32,206 bases of DNA. Origin: Candidatus Rokuibacteriota bacterium (GTDB lineage Bacteria; Methylomirabilota; Methylomirabilia; Rokubacteriales; CSP1-6). The stretch spans positions 1 to 32,206 of the forward strand of contig QHTB01000055.1 of NCBI GenBank assembly GCA_003220615.1, in the 5' to 3' direction. How positions within the stretch are numbered: the first letter of the stretch is position 1; each line of letters begins with the position of its first letter. Below are positions 9,095-17,040 of the stretch, piece after piece. Both the position numbers and the translations under genes were made by a program. Under the pieces are notes generated by a model that was not told where the DNA came from, made no database searches, and worked only from the letters and a program-made list of their open reading frames with translations.

Positions 9095-10052
9095 GGAGCC
9101 AGCACCGCGTCGTGTGACCGGGGTTCACGGCCGTCTCGGGCGGCGCGTCCTCCGTGCAGCGGGCCATCGCCTGCGGACAGCGCGGCGCGAACGCGCAGCC
9201 CTCACCGAGCCGGGCCAGGTCCGGCGGCTGGCCGGCGATGGCCGTCAGGCGATCGCGCCGGGCGCCGAAGCGTGGGATCGACTCGAGCAGCGCCTTCGTG
9301 TACGGATGGGCCGGCGCCGTGAAGATCTGGCGCACGGGGCCGGCCTCGACGATGCGGCCGGCGTACATGACCGCGACGCGATCGCACGTGCGGGCCACGA
9401 TGCCCAGGTTGTGCGTGACGAAGATCATCGCGAACCGGTGGCGTTGCTGGAGCTCTTTCAGGAGACCGAGATATTGCGCCTGGATGGTGAGGTCGAGGCT
9501 CGTCGTCGGCTCGTCGGCGATGAGCAGGCGCGGCGGGCCGGCGATGGCCATCGCGCCGACGACGCGCTGGCGCATGCCGCCAGAGAGCTGATGGGGAAAC
9601 GCGCGGAGCCGTGCCTCCGGCGACGGGATCTTCACCGCGGCCAGGAGCTCGGCGGCGCGCGCGCCGAGCGCGCTGCCGCGCAGGCGGTGGTACATCCTCA
9701 GGGGCTCGCGCATCTGCATGCCGATGGAGAACACCGGGTTCAGTGAGCTCATCGGATCCTGGAGGATCATCGCCACCTGACGGCCGCGGATCCGCTGCAT
9801 CTCGCGCTCGCTCTTTCTGAGCAGATCGTCGCCGTCGAGCAGGGCCTGGCCACTCACGATCCGCGCCGCCGGCCGCGGGACGAGGCGCACGAGGCTCAGG
9901 CACGTCATGCTCTTACCCGAGCCAGATTCGCCCACGAGCCCGAGCGTCTCGGCCTCGCCGAGCGCAAAGCTGACGCCGTCCACCGCCTTGATCGTTCCCC
10001 AGCGGGTGACGATGTGAGTCCGAAGGTCGCGAACGTCGATGCGGGGGATCAG
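9081..10052 (-). CDS. Peptide-type ABC transporter ATP-binding protein, DppD/OppD family (operon B)
   Basis: The 323-residue ATPase has Walker A GLVGESGSGKS, Q-loop ILQDPMSSLNPVF, signature LSGGMRQR, Walker B RLLIADEPTTSLD, H-loop FVTHNLGIVA and the C-terminal GCAFAPRCPQAMARC segment of DppD/OppD. No ATG, GTG or TTG lies near the expected N-terminus. The first beta strand (IPRIDVRDLRTHI) begins at a CTG (10052-10050) that overlaps the TGA stop of the permease gene (CTGA), so I place the start there and infer coupling. The frame stays open far upstream, but that sequence is only the permease gene in another frame. The start is moderately uncertain; the identity is firm. Confidence 0.9.
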
Positions 10053-10927
10053 AGCTGGCGGAGCTTGGGGTCCAGGGTGTCGCGCAGCCAGTCGCCGAGG
10101 AGATTGAAGGCGAGCACCACCAGCAGGATCGCCAGCCCCGGGAAGAGCGACACCCACCAGGCGCTCGTCACGAAGTCGCGGCCCTCGGCGATCATCGATC
10201 CCCAGGCGGGCGTCGGCGGTGGGATGCCGGCGCCGAGGAACGAGAGCGACGCCTCCACGATGATGACGTAGCCGACCTGCAGCGTGACGAGCACCACCAG
10301 CGTGTTGAGCGTGTTGGGCAGGAGATGCCGCGTGATGATCCGTGCGGCGCCGGCGCCGGCGATGCGGGCCTGGGCGATGAAGTCGAGCTCCATCAGGCTC
10401 AGCACCTGGCCCCGGATGACGCGCGCGTAGCGGGCCCACAGGATCACCGCGATCGCCAGCACCACGTTGGCGAAGCTCGGGCCCGCCGTCACCGCGAGAA
10501 TCAGGGCGAGCAGGATCACCGGAAACGCCATCGTCGCGTCGGTCACGCGCATCAGCGTGGCATCCACGCGGCCGCCGTAATACCCGGCCACGAGCCCGAC
10601 GGCGGCGCCGAATGCGCTCGCGACCAGGACGGTGACGACGCCCGCCGCCAGCGAGACGCGCGCGCCGTAGATCATGCGCGAGAGCATGTCGCGGCCGAGG
10701 CGGTCCGTGCCCAGCGGGTGCGTCCACGCGCCGCGTTCCTCCCACACGGGCGGCCGGAAGCGCAGGCGCAGCGACTGCTCGTAGGGATCGTGCGGGCTGA
10801 GCAGCGTCGCCAGCAGCGCGATGAGCACGAAGGCGACGATGATCGAGATCGAGACGACGGGCAGTCGGCGGCCGCGCGCCCGCGTCGCCGGGCGCGCCTC
10901 GCTCTCGGGAACCGCGAGGACACTCAC
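10049..10927 (-). CDS. Peptide-type ABC transporter permease, DppC/OppC family (operon B)
   Basis: The 292-residue permease has a first TM helix VVSISIIVAFVLIALLATLL, then HPLGTDRLGRDMLSRMIYGAR, the DppC hallmark. The EAA loop region DFIAQARIAGAGAARIITRH precedes LLPNTLNTLVVL, and the C-terminus is LGDWLRDTLDPKLRQL. The GTG start at 10927 forms a GTGA overlap with the stop of the upstream PF04392-type gene, fixing the start. It is the partner of the DppB-type permease at 11913-12833, from which it is separated by one inserted gene. Confidence 0.92.
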   Translation of the reverse strand: MSVLAVPESEARPATRARGRRLPVVSISIIVAFVLIALLATLLSPHDPYEQSLRLRFRPPVWEERGAWTHPLGTDRLGRDMLSRMIYGARVSLAAGVVTVLVASAFGAAVGLVAGYYGGRVDATLMRVTDATMAFPVILLALILAVTAGPSFANVVLAIAVILWARYARVIRGQVLSLMELDFIAQARIAGAGAARIITRHLLPNTLNTLVVLVTLQVGYVIIVEASLSFLGAGIPPPTPAWGSMIAEGRDFVTSAWWVSLFPGLAILLVVLAFNLLGDWLRDTLDPKLRQL

Positions 10928-11916
10928 TCGACCACCTGGTCCGCGCGCGCCAGCAGCGATTGCGGGAGCGTGAGCCCGAGCGCCTTCGCGGTCTTGACGT
11001 TGACGACCAGCTCGAACTTCGTCGGCTGCTGAATGGGCAGGTCGCCCGGCCTGGCGCCGTTCAGAACCTGGTGGACGAAGGTAGCGGCGCGCCGGTAGTT
11101 CTCCGCTCGGACCGGTCCGTAGGCGAGGAGCACGCCGGCATCGGCGAGTTCCCGCACGCCGGCCACGCTGGGCAGGCGGTGCTTGAGGGCGAGATCCGCG
11201 ATGCGCCGGCCGAAGGTGCTCGTGATCGAGTTCGGGAACACGAAGACGCCGCTGGCGCCGTCCCTCGCCATGCCAGCAAAGGCGGCTTCGAGTTGGTCCG
11301 CGCGCTTCACTTCGAACGACAGCAGCACGATGCCCAACGACCGGGCCGCCGCCTCCGCCTCCTTGAAGCCGTGCACCTCGTGCACGATGCCCGGGTCCCA
11401 AATGATGGCGAGGCGCGAGACCCGGGGCACCGCCTCCTGGAGGAGCTGCACACGCTTGGCGCTGAGCTCCGGCGACTGCACGGTGACGCCGGTGATGGTG
11501 CCGCCGGGCTTGCCGAGGCTGGCCACGAGCCCCTCGGCCACCGGATCGCCGACGGCCGACATGATGATCGGCGTGGTCGGCGCCGCTTCGCGGGCAGCCC
11601 TGATGGCGGGCGTGCCGGCGGCGACGAAGACGTCCACGCGCAGCTGGGCCAGTTCTTTGGCGAGCGCGGGAAGGCGCTCCAGCTTGCCATCGGCGAATCG
11701 CGTCTCGACGACGATGTTGCGGCCTTCTTCCCAGCCGAGCTCGCGCAACGCCTGCCGGAAGGCGGCAACGAGGTGGCCGTTCGCGGCGGGCAGCGAGGGC
11801 TCGAGGACGCCGATGCGCCAGACCTTTCCCGTGGGCTGCGCCTCCGCGGCGGGCCGGCGGATCAGCGCGCCCGCGACGAGCACTGAGAGGAACGTGCGCC
11901 GGTCGACTGGGATCAT
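10924..11916 (-). CDS. ABC transporter substrate-binding protein of the PF04392 (ABC_sub_bind) family
   Basis: The 330-residue protein has a Tat-like or Sec signal (VDRRTFLSVLVAGALIRRPA, cleaved near AEA) and the family's characteristic blocks: RIGVLEPS, FRQALRELGWEEGRNIVVE, LPALAKELAQLRVDVFVAAG, SAVGDPVAEGLVASLGKPGG and the closing NVKTAKALGLTLPQSLLARA. This fold belongs to a different superfamily from the SBP_5 proteins that normally serve Dpp-type permeases. It sits between the two permease genes of operon B with 4-nt overlaps on both sides (ATGA and GTGA), so it is co-translated with them. Whether it delivers substrate to this transporter or is a passenger is unknown. Confidence 0.92.
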   Translation of the reverse strand: MIPVDRRTFLSVLVAGALIRRPAAEAQPTGKVWRIGVLEPSLPAANGHLVAAFRQALRELGWEEGRNIVVETRFADGKLERLPALAKELAQLRVDVFVAAGTPAIRAAREAAPTTPIIMSAVGDPVAEGLVASLGKPGGTITGVTVQSPELSAKRVQLLQEAVPRVSRLAIIWDPGIVHEVHGFKEAEAAARSLGIVLLSFEVKRADQLEAAFAGMARDGASGVFVFPNSITSTFGRRIADLALKHRLPSVAGVRELADAGVLLAYGPVRAENYRRAATFVHQVLNGARPGDLPIQQPTKFELVVNVKTAKALGLTLPQSLLARADQVVE

Positions 11917-12833
11917 CGGCCGTACCGGATGCGCGGATCGATGAAGGCGTAGAGGCAGTCCACGCCGAGGTTCACGGCCGACACGATGACCGCGGTGGTG
12001 AGGACCACGGCCTGGATCACCGGGAAGTCACGCGAGGTGATGCCGTCGTAGGCCAGCCGCCCGAGCCCGGGCCACGCGAACACCGTCTCGACGACGATCG
12101 CCGTCGTGACCAGGATCGCGAAGTAGATGCCCGCGAACGTGACGACGGGGATGAGCGCGTTCTTCAGCGCGTGGACCCACACCACCCGGTGCTCCGCCAC
12201 GCCCTTGAGCCGGGCGAGCTTCACGTACTCCGAGTCGAGGACCTCGAGCATTCCCGAGCGCAGCAGGCGCATGATGCCGGCCACCACGAACCAGCCCAGC
12301 GTGAATCCAGGCAGCACGTAGCTCGCGAAGCCCTCGATGCCGCCGGCGGGCAGCCACTGGAGCCGGCCGGCGACGAACTCGACGAGCACGATGGCGACCC
12401 AGAACGTCGGCAGCGACTGGCCGAGCACGGAGATCACCTGGGCCGTGCGGTCGATGGCGCTGCCCTTCTTCACCGCGGCCATCACGCCGAGCGGGAACGC
12501 CATGGCCAGCGACACGCCCATCGCGAAGAGCGCTAGCCGCAGCGAGTTGGGCAGGCGCTCCTTGATCAGCTCCATCACCGGACGGCGCGCGCGGATCGAT
12601 GTGCCCAGGTCGCCGGTGACGGCCTTTCCGACGAACGAGAGATATTGCTCGACGTACGGCCGGTCGAGGCCGAGATAACGGCGCGCGTTGGCGTAGTCCT
12701 CCTCGGTGGCCGACATGGGCAGGATCAGGTGCAGCGGGTCGCCAGTCGTCCGGGCCAAAACGAAGACCACGACCGACAGAAGGGTCAGGGCGACCAGCGA
12801 CTGCAGCACACGGAACAGGACGAACCTCAGCAC
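11913..12833 (-). CDS. Peptide-type ABC transporter permease, DppB/OppB family (operon B)
   Basis: The 306-residue permease starts MLRFVLFRVLQSLVALTLLS and continues with the DppB periplasmic region (LGLDRPYVEQYLSFVG, GDLGTSIRARRPVMELIKER). The EAA loop EYVKLARLKGVAEHRVVWVH precedes LKNALIPVVTFAG, and the end is AFIDPRIRYGR. The GTG at 12833 lies 4 nt after the stop of the binding-protein gene. Its own stop overlaps the ATG of the PF04392-type gene (ATGA). Confidence 0.92.
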   Translation of the reverse strand: MLRFVLFRVLQSLVALTLLSVVVFVLARTTGDPLHLILPMSATEEDYANARRYLGLDRPYVEQYLSFVGKAVTGDLGTSIRARRPVMELIKERLPNSLRLALFAMGVSLAMAFPLGVMAAVKKGSAIDRTAQVISVLGQSLPTFWVAIVLVEFVAGRLQWLPAGGIEGFASYVLPGFTLGWFVVAGIMRLLRSGMLEVLDSEYVKLARLKGVAEHRVVWVHALKNALIPVVTFAGIYFAILVTTAIVVETVFAWPGLGRLAYDGITSRDFPVIQAVVLTTAVIVSAVNLGVDCLYAFIDPRIRYGR

Positions 12834-12837
12834 TGAA

Positions 12838-14409
12838 TTATCGGCGGGCCAGCTCGTCGAGGAACAGGTCGTACATCACGGTGCCCGGGTTCCACTTGCC
12901 GAGCGTCTTGGCGGCCGCGTACGGCGAGTGCACGTACACGACGGGCAGGCCGTGGTGCTCGCTGCGCAGCCGCGTATAGATGTTGCGCATGAGCGCGTTG
13001 ATCTTCTCCCGGTCGGTCTGGCGCATGACCTGAGCGATCATGCCGTCGATCTCCGGGTCATTGACGGTGTCGTTCAGCTTGGACGGCGTGTAGCCCTGCT
13101 TCTCGAGCAGCGCGTACGTGCCGATCCAGTCACGGTTGGCGATGTTGTAGTAGCCGACGGCGCCGGGCGCCTTGCGGTCGACCCACATCTTGCGGAACGC
13201 CGGATAGTCCACCGGGATGAGCTTGCTCTTCACGCCGATCTTCTCCCAGTAGCCGGCCACCGCCTCGGCGAACGACTTGCCCTCGGCAAAGCCCGGGAGC
13301 TGGAACGCGTAGACGTCCAGCGTGAAGCCCGCGCCGAGCCCGGCGTCCGCGAGCAGCTTCTTGGCGCGCGCCGGATCGTAAGCGTAGACCATGTCCGGCG
13401 TCACCTTGAAGCCGATCTCCTTGAACGACCACGACAGCCCCATCGGGATGGATGCGGGCTCCGCGTAGCCGCCGAAAATCGACTGGGCGATCTCGGTGCG
13501 GTCGATGGCGAGGTTCAACGCCTCGCGCACGCGCTTGTCCTTCGTCGGCGGCGTCCGGCCGTCGGGCCCGAGGATCCACCACGCGTGGATGATGGCCTCC
13601 TCCCGGCGCATGTGGATGGGGAAGCCCTCGCCCTCCAGCTCTTTCACGCGCTCGCGGCTGATGTCGGCCACGTCGACGTCACCCCGGCGGATCAGCGCGA
13701 TGCGCGTGGTCTCCTCGGGGACGAGCTTGAACGTCACGTTCTTGTACTTCGGCACGCCGATGCGCCAGTGATTGTCGACGGCGGTCATCTTGATGTGCGA
13801 GCCGACGACCTGCTCGACGAACTTGTACGGGCCCGTGCCGATGGGCTTGCGCGCGAAGACGTCGTCGCCGTTGGCCTCGATGTACTTCTTCGGTAGCACG
13901 ATCCCTTCGGTCGACAGCGACCGTGAGAGATAGGTCGGGATGATCAGCGTCGGGTCCCTCGTCACGACGACCACGCGGTCGGGCGCCGGCGTCTCGATGT
14001 CGACGATGAGCGCGCGCAGCGGCCCCGCGTAGCCGGTGGTCGAGCGCTTGCTCATCGCCCGCTGGAGGCTGAACTTCACGTCCTCCGACGTCATCTCGTC
14101 GCCGTTGTGGAACTTCACGCCCTTGCGGAGGTGGAACGTCCATCGCCGGTGGTCGGCCGAGCTCTCCCATTTGCTGGCCAACCCGCCGGCCTGCGAGGGC
14201 TGGCCGTCGGTCGTCGTGCCGACGAGATAGTCGAACATGAGCGACAGGTAGTACTTCACGTTGTGGCCCTGGAGCGCCGGGTCGACCGTCTCGGCCGAGA
14301 AGCTCGACAGGGCGATCACCAGCTCCGACTTCGTCTGCGCCCAGGCCGGCATCGCTGCGCCGAGGCTCAGGCCGAGGCCTAGAAGGACGAGCAACACGAG
14401 TGAGTTCAT
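12838..14409 (-). CDS. ABC transporter substrate-binding protein, SBP family 5 (operon B)
   Basis: The 523-residue periplasmic binding protein has a Sec signal peptide, MNSLVLLVLLGLGLSLGAAM, ending PAWA before QTKSE. SBP_bac_5 motifs are SKWESSADHRRWTFHLRKG, VKFHNGDEMTSEDVKFSLQ, KPIGTGPYKFVEQV, REALNLAIDRTEIAQSI and YDPARAKKLLADAGLGAGF. The frame is open further upstream to 14472, but the signal peptide and a GGAGGAG site about 8 nt before 14409 fix the start. It leads a six-gene operon. A peptide, glutathione or other small polar compound is the likely ligand; the specific substrate is not evident. Confidence 0.93.
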   Translation of the reverse strand: MNSLVLLVLLGLGLSLGAAMPAWAQTKSELVIALSSFSAETVDPALQGHNVKYYLSLMFDYLVGTTTDGQPSQAGGLASKWESSADHRRWTFHLRKGVKFHNGDEMTSEDVKFSLQRAMSKRSTTGYAGPLRALIVDIETPAPDRVVVVTRDPTLIIPTYLSRSLSTEGIVLPKKYIEANGDDVFARKPIGTGPYKFVEQVVGSHIKMTAVDNHWRIGVPKYKNVTFKLVPEETTRIALIRRGDVDVADISRERVKELEGEGFPIHMRREEAIIHAWWILGPDGRTPPTKDKRVREALNLAIDRTEIAQSIFGGYAEPASIPMGLSWSFKEIGFKVTPDMVYAYDPARAKKLLADAGLGAGFTLDVYAFQLPGFAEGKSFAEAVAGYWEKIGVKSKLIPVDYPAFRKMWVDRKAPGAVGYYNIANRDWIGTYALLEKQGYTPSKLNDTVNDPEIDGMIAQVMRQTDREKINALMRNIYTRLRSEHHGLPVVYVHSPYAAAKTLGKWNPGTVMYDLFLDELARR

Positions 14410-14435
14410 AGGATGGCTCCTCCGCGGAGGCTCCG

Positions 14436-14464
14436 ACCGTACCCTGGCCGGCCGCTCTTGACAA
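14436..14464 (-). promoter_or_regulatory. Predicted promoter for operon B
   Basis: Reading the minus strand, TTGTCA (14464-14459) and TACGGT (14441-14436) are separated by 17 nt. They lie about 27 nt upstream of the ATG at 14409. Its -35 overlaps that of the divergent promoter at 14458-14486, so the two promoters probably compete or share control. Confidence 0.45.
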
Positions 14465-14486
14465 GGGCGCACGGGTTCCTTGTAAT
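14458..14486 (+). promoter_or_regulatory. Strong predicted sigma70-type promoter with an overlapping inverted repeat
   Basis: TTGACA (14458-14463, perfect -35) and TGTAAT (14481-14486, five of six) are separated by 17 nt. They lie upstream of the binding-protein gene that starts at 14511. An inverted repeat ACAAGG (14461-14466) / CCTTGT (14478-14483) spans the spacer, touching both boxes, and could be an operator. Confidence 0.65.
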
Positions 14487-14510
14487 GCGCTCCACCCCCG
14501 GGAGGCTGCC

Positions 14511-15806
14511 ATGGTCATGCGTGTGCTCGTTGCCGTCATGCTCGTCGCGGGCGCCGCGCTCGCGCCCGAGGCCCTCGCTCAGGCGAAGAAGCTCAAGATC
14601 GGCGTCGTGTACGACTACAGCGGGCCGCTGGCCGGCGGCGGATCGGACCTGCACGCCCTCGGCGCGAAGATCATGATCGACCACTTCGCGAAGAAGGGTG
14701 GCGTCGAGGGCTACCAGATCGAAGCGGTCTACGCGGACGCCCAGAGCAAGCCGGACGTGGCCATCAACGAGGCGGTGCGGCTGGTCGAGCAGGAGAAGGT
14801 CGACATGCTGCTCGGCTTCTACTCGTCGGCCCAGTGCGTGCCGGTGGCCGTCCGCGTCGAGCAGCTCAAGAAGTTCATGTGGATCACCTCCTGCATCTCC
14901 TCGGCCGTGCTCGAGAACCGGAACCTCAAGTACGTGTTCCGCGCGCAGCCCAGCGGACGTCAGTTCGGGATGATGTCCATGGACTTCATCGCCAAGAACG
15001 CGAAGGAGAAGCTCAAGAAGGACCCGAAGGACGTCAAGGTCGCCATCATCCACGAGGACGGCGCCTACGGGATCGACGTGGCCAAGGGCAACGAGGAGGG
15101 CGCGCGCAAGGCCGGCTTCAACCTCGTGCTCAAGGAAGGCTACGCGGCCACCTCGCCGGATCTCTCGTCGCTCGTGATCAAGCTCAAGCGCGCCCGGCCC
15201 GACGTGCTGTTCCACACCGGCTACAACCCCGACATCGTCCTGTTCCTCCGCCAGGCCCGCGAGCAGGGCTTGAAGCTCAGCGCGATCGTGGGCCACGGCG
15301 CCGGCTACGGCGTGTACGACCGGCTCAAGGAGGCGGTGGGCAAGGACGTCAACTTCATCTTCAACGTCGACCCGATCTCGATCTGGCTCGCCAACGAGAA
15401 GGCGCTTCGGCCCGAGCTGCTGCCGGTGATCAAGATGGTGGGCGACGAGTACGAGAAGGCGCGGCCGGGCGCGGCGATCAAGTCGGCCCACGTGGGCATG
15501 GCCGCCAGCAACACCTACGTGTTCATGAGCGAGGTCCTGCCCCGGGCCATCAAGAAGTACGGCGGCATCGACGCCGACGCGCTCCGCAAGGCCGCGCTCG
15601 AGGTCGATCTGTCGGAGGGCGGGACCATGCTGGGGTTCGGCGTCCACTTCCTCGGCGACGGCGCCATGGCCGGCCAGAACGATCGCGCGTTCCCCGTCAT
15701 CGTGCAGTACATCGACGACAAGGCGCACGTCGTGTGGCCGAAGAGTCTCCAGCACCACGAGCCGGTGCTGCCGCTGCCGTCCTCGTCGCCGTACGCGGCG
15801 AACTGA
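14511..15806 (+). CDS. Branched-chain amino-acid-type (LivJ/LivK-like, Peripla_BP_6) ABC substrate-binding protein
   Basis: The 431-residue periplasmic protein has a Sec signal (MRVLVAVMLVAGAALAPEAL, then AQAKK). The Peripla_BP_6 fold begins KIGVVYDYSGPLAGGGSD, followed by EAVRLVEQEKVDMLLGFYSS, VAIIHEDGAYGIDVAKGNEE and LKRARPDVLFHTGYNPDIVLF. Such proteins bind branched-chain amino acids, amides, urea or aromatic acids for LivHMGF-type transporters. No permease genes adjoin it; the nearest Liv-type set is at 21425-26243 with its own binding protein, so this is a solitary receptor. GGGAGG lies 5 nt before the ATG at 14511; an ATG at 14517 is a possible alternative. Confidence 0.9.
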   Translation: MVMRVLVAVMLVAGAALAPEALAQAKKLKIGVVYDYSGPLAGGGSDLHALGAKIMIDHFAKKGGVEGYQIEAVYADAQSKPDVAINEAVRLVEQEKVDMLLGFYSSAQCVPVAVRVEQLKKFMWITSCISSAVLENRNLKYVFRAQPSGRQFGMMSMDFIAKNAKEKLKKDPKDVKVAIIHEDGAYGIDVAKGNEEGARKAGFNLVLKEGYAATSPDLSSLVIKLKRARPDVLFHTGYNPDIVLFLRQAREQGLKLSAIVGHGAGYGVYDRLKEAVGKDVNFIFNVDPISIWLANEKALRPELLPVIKMVGDEYEKARPGAAIKSAHVGMAASNTYVFMSEVLPRAIKKYGGIDADALRKAALEVDLSEGGTMLGFGVHFLGDGAMAGQNDRAFPVIVQYIDDKAHVVWPKSLQHHEPVLPLPSSSPYAAN

Positions 15807-15832
15807 GCCGGGGGAAAACGCGCGCCGGCTCA
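15804..15832. terminator. Hairpin between converging genes
   Basis: TGAGCCGG (15804-15811) pairs perfectly with CCGGCTCA (15825-15832) across a 13-nt loop. The left arm includes the TGA stop of the plus-strand gene. There is no T-tract on either side, so it is a weak intrinsic-terminator candidate that could act bidirectionally between the converging genes. Confidence 0.35.
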
Positions 15833-15844
15833 ACCCGATCGGCG

Positions 15845-17005
15845 CTACTTGATCCCGGTCAGGTTGTAGAGCCGCGCGCAGTTGTCCCAGAGGATCTTGG
15901 CCTTCGACTTTTCCGACACGCCTTCAAGGTGCACGAACTCCTCGATGGCGACGGGGAAGAGCCCGTCGGAGTGCGGGTAGTCGGTCGAGACGACGATGTT
16001 GTCGTCGCCGATCGCCTCGATGACCTGACGGAGCGGCTTCTCGTCGGCGTCGGTGGCGATGAAGCACTGGCGGAAGAAGTACTGGCTCGGGAGCTGGGAG
16101 ATCTGGACCTCGGAGCCGGGGCCGAACTTTTCCCACGCCTCGTCCAGCCGCCAGAGATACCAGGGCAACCAGCCACACGTCCCTTCGAGAAACGCGCAGC
16201 GCAGGCGTGGATGGCGCTCGAGCACGCCGCCGGCGGCCATGCTGCCGAACGCCATCATCAGCTCGATGGGATTCCGGCCGGCCACGCCGATCACGCGGCC
16301 GTTGGGCGTGTCGAGATACCGCCGCGCGATGTCGTCCTGCAGTGAGGACTGCCCGGTCGGATGGAAGCCGACGGGCACGCCGAGCTCCTCGATGGCGCTC
16401 CACAGCGGCTCCATCTCGGGATCGTGAACGTGGCGGCCGTGAATCGGGTTCGGGTTGCCGATCACGGCCACGGCGCCGCGCTCGCGAACCGCGCGCCGGG
16501 CCTCGGCGATCGCGCCGGGAACGTCGCGGAAGGCGACCTGGGCGGCGAACTTCAGCCGCGCCGGGTTGTGCTGGCAGTAGTCGTAGGTCCACTCGTTGTG
16601 GGCGCGCGCCAGCGCGGTCGCCACCTGCGGATCGAGGTCGTCGTGCATCTGCACCTGACGCCCGCGCGTTCCGTAGAGCACGGCGACGTCGATGCCCTCG
16701 ATGTCCATGGCCTGGACGTGAGACTCCGGATCGTAGCCTCGCGCGTGCGCCGCCTCGTAGTGCGGATGCCGCGTGAACGCGCGGCGCTGCAGATCCTTAC
16801 CAACTACCGCGGTGCGATCGCGCTTGGACATCTCGCCGAGCTCGAGGTCGCCGATCTTGATGACGGGCTGGTTCGGCGCGTTGGCGGTGCCGCGCAGGAA
16901 CTTCGGCGCGAACTTCTTGAACGGCTCGTCGAGGTAGCGCTCCCAGAGGCCGTCGGGCTCCATCGTGTGGAGGTCCGAGTCCATGACCTTGAAGCCGTTC
17001 TTCAT
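15845..17005 (-). CDS. Amidohydrolase_2 family metal-dependent hydrolase/decarboxylase
   Basis: The 386-residue cytosolic TIM-barrel enzyme opens with MDSDLHTMEPDGLWERYL, the D-x-H metal motif form common in this branch. It continues with MDIEGIDVAVLYGTRG, HNEWTYDYC, VPVGFHPTG (His ligand), HPRLRCAFLEGTCGWLPWYL and STDYPHSDGLFP, whose Asp fits the catalytic metal-binding position. The end, ILWDNCARLYNL, is typical of PF04909. The ATG at 17005 follows a GAGGAG about 8 nt upstream; the longer open frame upstream is the enolase-superfamily gene read in another frame. It lies 35 nt downstream of that gene, probably in one operon. The substrate is unknown; an aromatic or cyclic carboxylate would fit its neighbour. 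Confidence 0.9.
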   Translation of the reverse strand: MKNGFKVMDSDLHTMEPDGLWERYLDEPFKKFAPKFLRGTANAPNQPVIKIGDLELGEMSKRDRTAVVGKDLQRRAFTRHPHYEAAHARGYDPESHVQAMDIEGIDVAVLYGTRGRQVQMHDDLDPQVATALARAHNEWTYDYCQHNPARLKFAAQVAFRDVPGAIAEARRAVRERGAVAVIGNPNPIHGRHVHDPEMEPLWSAIEELGVPVGFHPTGQSSLQDDIARRYLDTPNGRVIGVAGRNPIELMMAFGSMAAGGVLERHPRLRCAFLEGTCGWLPWYLWRLDEAWEKFGPGSEVQISQLPSQYFFRQCFIATDADEKPLRQVIEAIGDDNIVVSTDYPHSDGLFPVAIEEFVHLEGVSEKSKAKILWDNCARLYNLTGIK

Positions 17006-17040
17006 CGCGATGTCTCCTCTGATCCGTTGAGGCGGGCGGC

